This document shows, in pieces, positions 59,090 to 64,000 of a stretch of 64,000 nucleotides of DNA (the stretch's first letter is position 1; each line of letters opens with the position of its first letter). The notes below the pieces were generated by a model. That model saw only the letters and a list, made by a program, of their open reading frames with translations, was not told where the DNA came from and did not search any database. The position numbers and the translations under genes were made by a program. This DNA comes from Lachnospiraceae bacterium (GTDB lineage Bacteria > Bacillota > Clostridia > Lachnospirales > Lachnospiraceae). Where the stretch lies: the NCBI GenBank assembly GCA_022791975.1, contig JAAWAC010000041.1, positions 62,001 through 126,000 on the forward strand. Reading direction: 5' to 3'.

Positions 59090-60226
59090 ATGAAGTTATA
59101 TGATAAGATTATTATTGGCGCAGGGCTTTATGGGCTTTATGGGGCTCTGTTTTGTGCCAAGAGAGGTGAGCGGGTGTTGGTGTTGGAGTGGGATGACCAG
59201 GCTTTTGGCCGGGCTACCTATGTGAACCAGGCCCGGGTGCATATGGGGTATCATTATCCCCGGTCTCTCTCCACAGCTCTAAAGTCTGCGGGGTATTTTG
59301 AGCGGTTTGTTCAGGATTATGGGTTTTGTATTTTGCAGGACTTTGAGCAGGTGTATGCCACCTCAGCGCACTTTTCCTGGACCGATGCCAGGCAGTTTCA
59401 GAGATTTTGCCAGGCGGCGGGGATTCGCTGTGAGGAGGTGAATCCACAGCGGTATTTTCGGCCCGGAATGTGTGACGGAGCTTTTTTGACCAGGGAATAT
59501 ACTTATGATGCCCGGCTCCTGCGGGACTATTTTCTGGAGAAACTAAAGGAGTACCCCCAGGTGGAGATCTGCTATGAAGCGCGCATACAGCGGATTTGTC
59601 AGGATGGCAGGGATTATGTGGTGGAGGCAGCAGGAAGAAGGCCAGCGCGGACCGGGTTTTTGCTGAATGCTACTTATGCGTCTACCAATCAGCTGCTGGG
59701 AATGGTGGAAGGACAGGCCTTTGAGCCTTTTTCCATAAAATACGAGCTGTGTGAGATTATTCTGTGTGAGCCCTCCAGGGAGCTTGGGCCAGTGGGCATT
59801 ACGGTGATGGACGGGCCTTTTTTCTCTATTATGCCCTTTGGAAAGACCGGGTATCATTCTTTGACCTCTGTCACCTTTACACCCCATGTGACCAGCTATG
59901 AAAGCCTGCCCACCTTTGCCTGCCAGAAGAAACGGGGGGGTGGGTGCAGCCCCCAGCAGCTGGGCAACTGCAATATGTGTCCGTCCAGGCCGGACAGTGC
60001 ATGGCCATTTATGTCTCACATGGCAGAAAAATATCTGCGAGAGGAGTATGGCTTTACCTATTCTCACTCGCTGTTTTCTATGAAGCCTATTTTAAAAAAC
60101 TCCGAGGTGGATGATTCCAGACCTACGGTGGTGCGCAAGCTGTCACAGAAGCCCACATTTGTCAGTGTGCTTTCAGGAAAAATCAATACGGTTTATGATT
60201 TAGATGAGGTATTTATGCATGAGTGA
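59090..60226 (+). CDS. FAD-dependent oxidoreductase (DAO type) in glycan cluster
   Basis: A 378-residue flavoprotein. The dinucleotide-binding motif GAGLYGLYGA starts at residue 10 (preceded by YDKIIIGAG), followed by VLVLEWDD at about 30, the flavin-contacting RATYVNQARVHMGYHYPRS near 42-58, and a LNATYAS strand near 195. A Cys cluster (SPQQLGNCNMCPS) near 295 is unusual. Members linked to polysaccharide loci are not well studied; oxidation of a sugar or alcohol group is inference. AGAGGA precedes the ATG. It overlaps the next gene by eight bases. Confidence 0.82.
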   Translation: MKLYDKIIIGAGLYGLYGALFCAKRGERVLVLEWDDQAFGRATYVNQARVHMGYHYPRSLSTALKSAGYFERFVQDYGFCILQDFEQVYATSAHFSWTDARQFQRFCQAAGIRCEEVNPQRYFRPGMCDGAFLTREYTYDARLLRDYFLEKLKEYPQVEICYEARIQRICQDGRDYVVEAAGRRPARTGFLLNATYASTNQLLGMVEGQAFEPFSIKYELCEIILCEPSRELGPVGITVMDGPFFSIMPFGKTGYHSLTSVTFTPHVTSYESLPTFACQKKRGGGCSPQQLGNCNMCPSRPDSAWPFMSHMAEKYLREEYGFTYSHSLFSMKPILKNSEVDDSRPTVVRKLSQKPTFVSVLSGKINTVYDLDEVFMHE

Positions 60227-61154
60227 TCGAAAAGAAAGTAATTTTATATCGGCGGTTGTCTATGTTCACAATCAGGAAAAGGAGCTGCCGGCCTTTTTGC
60301 ATAAGATAAATGGGATTTTGGCGGGAAATTTTGAACATTATGAGATTATCTGTGTAAATGATTTCAGCAGGGACAAGAGTGTGGAAGCTGTCACGGCGTT
60401 TGCCCGAAATTTGGAGGGAGCCAGCGTGAGCATCCTGCATATGAGCTATTATCAGGGAGTGGAATTGTCCATGAATGCAGGGATGGATCTGGCTATCGGG
60501 GATTTTGTCTTTGAATTTGATCGGGTGACCTGCGGCTTTCCGGACAATCTTATGATGGAGATATACAAAACCTGCCTGTCGGGCTACGATATTGTAAGCG
60601 CAGCGCCTGTGCGGGCAGAGCGGTGGAGCTCCCGGCTGTTTTACCGGGTGTATAATCAGGTGGCTGGGCGGAAAACCATGCTGCGGACGGAGACGTTCCG
60701 GATTTTATCCCGGCGGGCCATTAATCGGGTTCATTCCATGTGCCAGTCCATTCCATACCGGAAGGCGGTCTATGCCAACTGCGGACTTGAGACCTGTACC
60801 CGGACCTATGAACCGGAAGGCGGGCGGGAACAGCTGCCCCGGGAGGTGCGGGAGGCGCGTCGGGATATGGCCTTTAACAGTCTGATCCTGTTTACCAATC
60901 TGGGATACCGGGTGTCCAGCGCGCTGGCTGGTTTGATGATGCTGCTGGCGGTGTTTATCGGTGTGTATACGGTGGTAATTTTTGCAAGCGCTAGACCGGT
61001 GGAAGGCTGGACTACCACCATGCTGTTTTTATCCCTGGCCTTTTTTGGGGTGTTTGCCATTTTTTCCATGATCATAAAATACCTGAGCATTTTGACGGAT
61101 CTGGTATTTACTAAGCAGAGATATATGATTACAGGGGTGGAAAAAATCAAGTAA
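60219..61154 (+). CDS. GT2-fold protein with two C-terminal helices, atypical metal site
   Basis: A 311-residue GT-A-fold protein related to DPM-like transferases: ISAVVYVHNQEKELPAFL at the start, ICVNDFSRDKSVEA near residue 44, and two membrane helices near residues 235-290. The DxD position reads EFDRVTCG instead of the usual DADLQ type, so catalytic activity is not certain. The same helices and C-terminal LSILTDLVFTKQRYM are seen in the group. Starts at ATG 60219, coupled to the oxidoreductase; GAGGT lies upstream. Confidence 0.82.
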   Translation: MSDRKESNFISAVVYVHNQEKELPAFLHKINGILAGNFEHYEIICVNDFSRDKSVEAVTAFARNLEGASVSILHMSYYQGVELSMNAGMDLAIGDFVFEFDRVTCGFPDNLMMEIYKTCLSGYDIVSAAPVRAERWSSRLFYRVYNQVAGRKTMLRTETFRILSRRAINRVHSMCQSIPYRKAVYANCGLETCTRTYEPEGGREQLPREVREARRDMAFNSLILFTNLGYRVSSALAGLMMLLAVFIGVYTVVIFASARPVEGWTTTMLFLSLAFFGVFAIFSMIIKYLSILTDLVFTKQRYMITGVEKIK

Positions 61155-61178
61155 ATGAAGAGATAAAAGGATGAGAAT

Positions 61179-62303
61179 ATGAGAGGAAAAAAGGGGAGCA
61201 TAGCAGAGGGAGCAGCAGAGGTTCGGGGCAGAGTATGGCTTTCCGGAAAGCAGATTTTGGCGGTGGGACTGGCTTGTCTGGCAATCTGGAATATTTGTTT
61301 ACAGGTGCAGTTTTTAAGGGCAAAGCCCAGGATGGAGGCCTATCTGCCAGCGGATTTGTATGTGGCCGTGGGAAACACCATGGAGCTGTACAATTCCCAG
61401 GTGGCAGTCTGCGGCCTGGAGGGAGCCTACACCTTAAGCTGGGACTGTGAAATTGGAAGAAACCTGGGGGACCGGTTCTCTGTGGAGGGCCTGGAGGAGC
61501 AGATAGGAGACTATCCTCTGGTGCTGGAGATTTATGACTGGAATGATTCTCTGGTGGAGAGGCTTACCAGTACCCTACATGTGGTGGATGCCCAGATTGA
61601 GGGAGAATACTCCATTTTAAATATGGGCGACAGCCTGTCCAATGGCCGGGAGTGGTACCGAAAGATTTTCTATCTGTCCGATGGACATCTGACCTTTACA
61701 GGCACCCGAGGCTGGACCAAGTACAGTCACGAGGGGAGGAGCGGATTTTCACCCCAGGATTATCTGGCGGAGACGGCCTACAGCCATGAGGGGGAGGGAG
61801 TCCATCCCTTTTATGACCCGGCCCAGCAACGGTTTGACTGGAATTATTATAAGCTTAAAACGGGAATCCAACCGGACATCATACAGATTTTCCTGGGTAT
61901 CAATGGGCTAAAGGATGATCCTTTTGACCAGGTGGATGCCATTGCCCAGATGGTGAACAATATTCGCAGCTATGATCAGAATATTCCTATTTATATTGTG
62001 AATACCCCCTATGTGGGAGATCAGGATCATATGGGGAGTATGGAACTGCCAGACGGGAGCCCCTGGTTTCGCGGGGAGCATAAAGAGACCTGGGATTGGC
62101 GGATTATGCACCTGATGAAAGGGCTGGAGAGGAAGCTTGGCAATTACAGCCATGTGACTTTTATTCCCCTGGCTCTTATGCATGACAGCGCCCATAATTT
62201 TGACCAGGGGGAGGCCCTGCACCCCAATGAGAACGGGGATTCCCAGTTTGCCTCCTGCATGTATGGAGTGTATTGTGGAACGCTGGAGGGACAACTGCGG
62301 TAA
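61179..62303 (+). CDS. Membrane-anchored SGNH/GDSL-family hydrolase
   Basis: A 374-residue protein: one N-terminal helix (about residues 24-44), a beta-rich part, then an SGNH domain from residue 140. The first block is LNMGDSLSNGREWY (nucleophile Ser near residue 152), GTRGWTKYSHEGRSG carries a glycine/histidine, IQIFLGINGLKDDP the oxyanion-site Asn, and ALHPNENGD near the C-terminus the catalytic His. It probably removes or moves acyl groups on the extracellular glycan. AAAGG precedes the ATG. It sits between two transferase genes in the same operon. Confidence 0.88.
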   Translation: MRGKKGSIAEGAAEVRGRVWLSGKQILAVGLACLAIWNICLQVQFLRAKPRMEAYLPADLYVAVGNTMELYNSQVAVCGLEGAYTLSWDCEIGRNLGDRFSVEGLEEQIGDYPLVLEIYDWNDSLVERLTSTLHVVDAQIEGEYSILNMGDSLSNGREWYRKIFYLSDGHLTFTGTRGWTKYSHEGRSGFSPQDYLAETAYSHEGEGVHPFYDPAQQRFDWNYYKLKTGIQPDIIQIFLGINGLKDDPFDQVDAIAQMVNNIRSYDQNIPIYIVNTPYVGDQDHMGSMELPDGSPWFRGEHKETWDWRIMHLMKGLERKLGNYSHVTFIPLALMHDSAHNFDQGEALHPNENGDSQFASCMYGVYCGTLEGQLR

Positions 62304-62322
62304 ATAGCGAGGAGAAAATGGT

Positions 62323-63999
62323 ATGGTGCAACGAATGCATAGACAGATAATCCGGATTCTGGAAAAGGGATATGGGGTGTTTTTCGGGGCAGCCTGCCTG
62401 GTTCTGGCCCTGTTTTGCTTTTATCATCTGGATGTAAAATATGTGGATTCCTGGGACGAGGCTCGCCACGGGGTAAACGCCTATGAAATGCTGGAGAATG
62501 GAAATTTTATCCAACACACCTATAATTATGAGGTGGATACCTGGAATCTGAAGCCCCCTTTAAGCTATTGGGGGATTCTCCTGGGGTTTGGGATGTTTGG
62601 CTGTTCTGTATTTGGGCTTCGGTTCTATTCGGCCCTTTGTTACCTTCTCACAGGAATCGTGACCGGATTGTGGGTGGGGAAAAGAAGCCGGGTCGGGGGC
62701 ATCCTGGTTCTGGGCTTTTTCTGTGCCAATACCCTACCTCTGTATGCGCATTTGGCCAGAGCCGGAGACGCGGACAGCCTGTATCTCATGCTGTTTACCT
62801 TTGCCATGCTTTCCATGCTGGAGCTCTCGAAGAATAAAAAATATCTCTATGTGTGTGGCCTTTGCTTTTCCCTGGCCTTTTTGACCAAAAGCTGGCATGC
62901 TGGCATGCTTGTGGCTATTGGGGGATTGTTTCTTTTGGTCACTGGGGAAATACGTCGTATCAAATGGAAAGAGTGGGGATTGTTTCTGCTGAGCATTTTT
63001 CTGCCCCTGGCCCTGTGGTTTGGATGGAGATATGGGGCGGATGGCCTCATGTTTTTCCGGCAAATGATAGAGGTGGATCTGCTGGCCCGCACGGGAACTG
63101 CCAATTTTGAAGGCCATAGTGGGCCTGTTTCCTTTTACTGGGAGATGGTGTTTGGAAATACGGCCTATATCTATCCCTGGGTACTGGGAGTCTGTGTGCT
63201 GGGCGGTTTGGCTTTGCTTGTGTATTTGATAGCCCAAAGGAATAGAAGCGCAGGCGCAAAGAACGTGGTGCAGGAAAGAGATAAAGACGAAACCAATGGA
63301 ATTTCAGAGAGAACAGCAGGGGAAGGCATTCCGGATAACACATCCAGCTCACTCCTTTGGCAATATGGCTGGGGGCTTGGCCTCTGGTTCGGAGTTGTGT
63401 TCTTTGGATTTTCTCTTATGAAGACCAAGCTGATCTGGTATTGCTATCCGGCCATTGTCCCGGTGTTTGTGCTGGCAGCTTTGATTTTGGGCAAGTGCAT
63501 AGGCTGGGACGGGGGAGAGCCTGGAGAGGAATCCGGGGAGATACAGGAGAATCACACAAAAACTGTAAAAAATTGGAAAAATCAAATATTGCCCGGAATG
63601 CAGCTTTTGCTGATAGTGGGCTGTGTGGTGGTGGTGTTGCATTTTATGAAAGGAGCCTATGAGACGGCGATTCGGGATGTGCATGGAGATGGATTTCAGG
63701 ATTTTCTTAAGCTTAGCGCCAGTCAGGACAGCGCCTATGCCGGGTGGGACGCCTATATCCAGGTGCCCGGGGAGAAGCCGGAGCAGTTGGGGGACTGGGA
63801 CCAGAACCGCCTGTTTCTGGCAGAGATCAGCGGAAACTTCCGCTGTAAGGATGGAGGTGTGGTGGCCTTTTTGCAGGCGGGGCCAGGGTGCGTGATCTAT
63901 CTGGATCGGGAGAATTATGCGGCATTTGCAGAGGAGCTTTGGGACTGTGAGGTGTTGTATTTAAATGAAGGGTATCCTTATGTGGTGCTGGGGCGGTAA
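62323..63999 (+). CDS. GT39/ArnT-like glycosyltransferase
   Basis: A 558-residue polytopic membrane enzyme of the PMT/ArnT class. VKYVDSWDEARHGVNAYEML near residue 38 is the conserved first-loop signature with the catalytic Asp-Glu, followed by WNLKPPLSYWGILLGFGMFG near 70 and ARAGDADSLYLMLFTFAML near 144. About eleven helices lead to a soluble C-terminal region. It transfers a sugar from an undecaprenyl-linked donor to an outer acceptor, the donor possibly made by the GT2 enzymes of this cluster. GAGGAG lies upstream of the ATG. The stop codon is two bases before the window end. Confidence 0.9.
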   Translation: MVQRMHRQIIRILEKGYGVFFGAACLVLALFCFYHLDVKYVDSWDEARHGVNAYEMLENGNFIQHTYNYEVDTWNLKPPLSYWGILLGFGMFGCSVFGLRFYSALCYLLTGIVTGLWVGKRSRVGGILVLGFFCANTLPLYAHLARAGDADSLYLMLFTFAMLSMLELSKNKKYLYVCGLCFSLAFLTKSWHAGMLVAIGGLFLLVTGEIRRIKWKEWGLFLLSIFLPLALWFGWRYGADGLMFFRQMIEVDLLARTGTANFEGHSGPVSFYWEMVFGNTAYIYPWVLGVCVLGGLALLVYLIAQRNRSAGAKNVVQERDKDETNGISERTAGEGIPDNTSSSLLWQYGWGLGLWFGVVFFGFSLMKTKLIWYCYPAIVPVFVLAALILGKCIGWDGGEPGEESGEIQENHTKTVKNWKNQILPGMQLLLIVGCVVVVLHFMKGAYETAIRDVHGDGFQDFLKLSASQDSAYAGWDAYIQVPGEKPEQLGDWDQNRLFLAEISGNFRCKDGGVVAFLQAGPGCVIYLDRENYAAFAEELWDCEVLYLNEGYPYVVLGR

Positions 64000-64000
64000 C

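Overview
The window reads as a chromosome segment from a Gram-positive gut-type Clostridia, most likely Lachnospiraceae. This rests on strong GGAGG ribosome sites, TTGACA/TATAAT promoters, the cdaA-cdaR pair, and families typical of that group (DUF6311, DUF2142, DUF624, several CUT1 sugar ABC systems). The family assignment is inference; no 16S gene is present.

Layout. (1) 1-8202 is core genome: the 3' part of mreB, recD2, comF, two uncharacterised membrane proteins, cdaA and cdaR (c-di-AMP synthesis and its regulator) and HPr. (2) 8333-16406 is a surface-polysaccharide block: a DUF2142 membrane protein, a Wzx-like flippase, a hexapeptide acetyltransferase and three family-2 glycosyltransferases. 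(3) 16529-28594 is a catabolic locus: a DeoR regulator, then an FGGY kinase, a CUT1 ABC transporter, a PF04909 amidohydrolase, an L-fucose/arabinose-isomerase-like protein, a triosephosphate-isomerase paralogue, a YjbQ protein, a DUF4432 mutarotase-like protein and an AEC permease. (4) 28895-37193 holds a secreted metallo-beta-lactamase-fold lipoprotein, a YheO-type regulator with a DUF624 protein, and a second module: a PLP trans-sulfuration-type enzyme, a second CUT1 ABC transporter and a second PF04909 amidohydrolase. (5) 37294-41633 has tRNA-Leu(UAG), a decayed lipoprotein gene, an ECF S-component, an Xre membrane regulator and a BlaI/M56 pair. (6) 41630-63999 is a second, larger surface-glycan region: CDP-glycerol-type transferase, acyltransferase, MBOAT plus SGNH protein, DegT aminotransferase plus FdtA-like ketoisomerase, several glycosyltransferases, DUF6311, SDR, FAD oxidoreductase, TIM-barrel isomerase, SGNH hydrolase and a GT39-type transferase.

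Three things stand out. A compact, AT-richer Xre / ImmA-IrrE protease / PIN-nuclease operon (55311-57240) sits inside the glycan region and looks like a stress-triggered or defence module. A roughly 103-bp tandem repeat array (44046-44311) carries the same start-codon-bearing mini-ORF and two dyads in each unit, just ahead of the MBOAT gene. Finally, the pairing of a CUT1 sugar transporter with a PF04909 amidohydrolase occurs twice within 15 kb, with different partner enzymes, and suggests two undefined catabolic routes.

Genes at 1-8202 mostly act in cell shape, DNA repair/uptake and c-di-AMP signalling. The two catabolic modules import and break down unknown glycosidic substrates. The two polysaccharide blocks together encode sugar modification (aminotransferase, ketoisomerase, SDR, oxidoreductase), assembly (GT2 enzymes), export (flippase) and decoration (acetyl, acyl and phosphoglycerol transferases) of envelope glycans. 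No IS element, CRISPR array, rRNA or prophage was seen.
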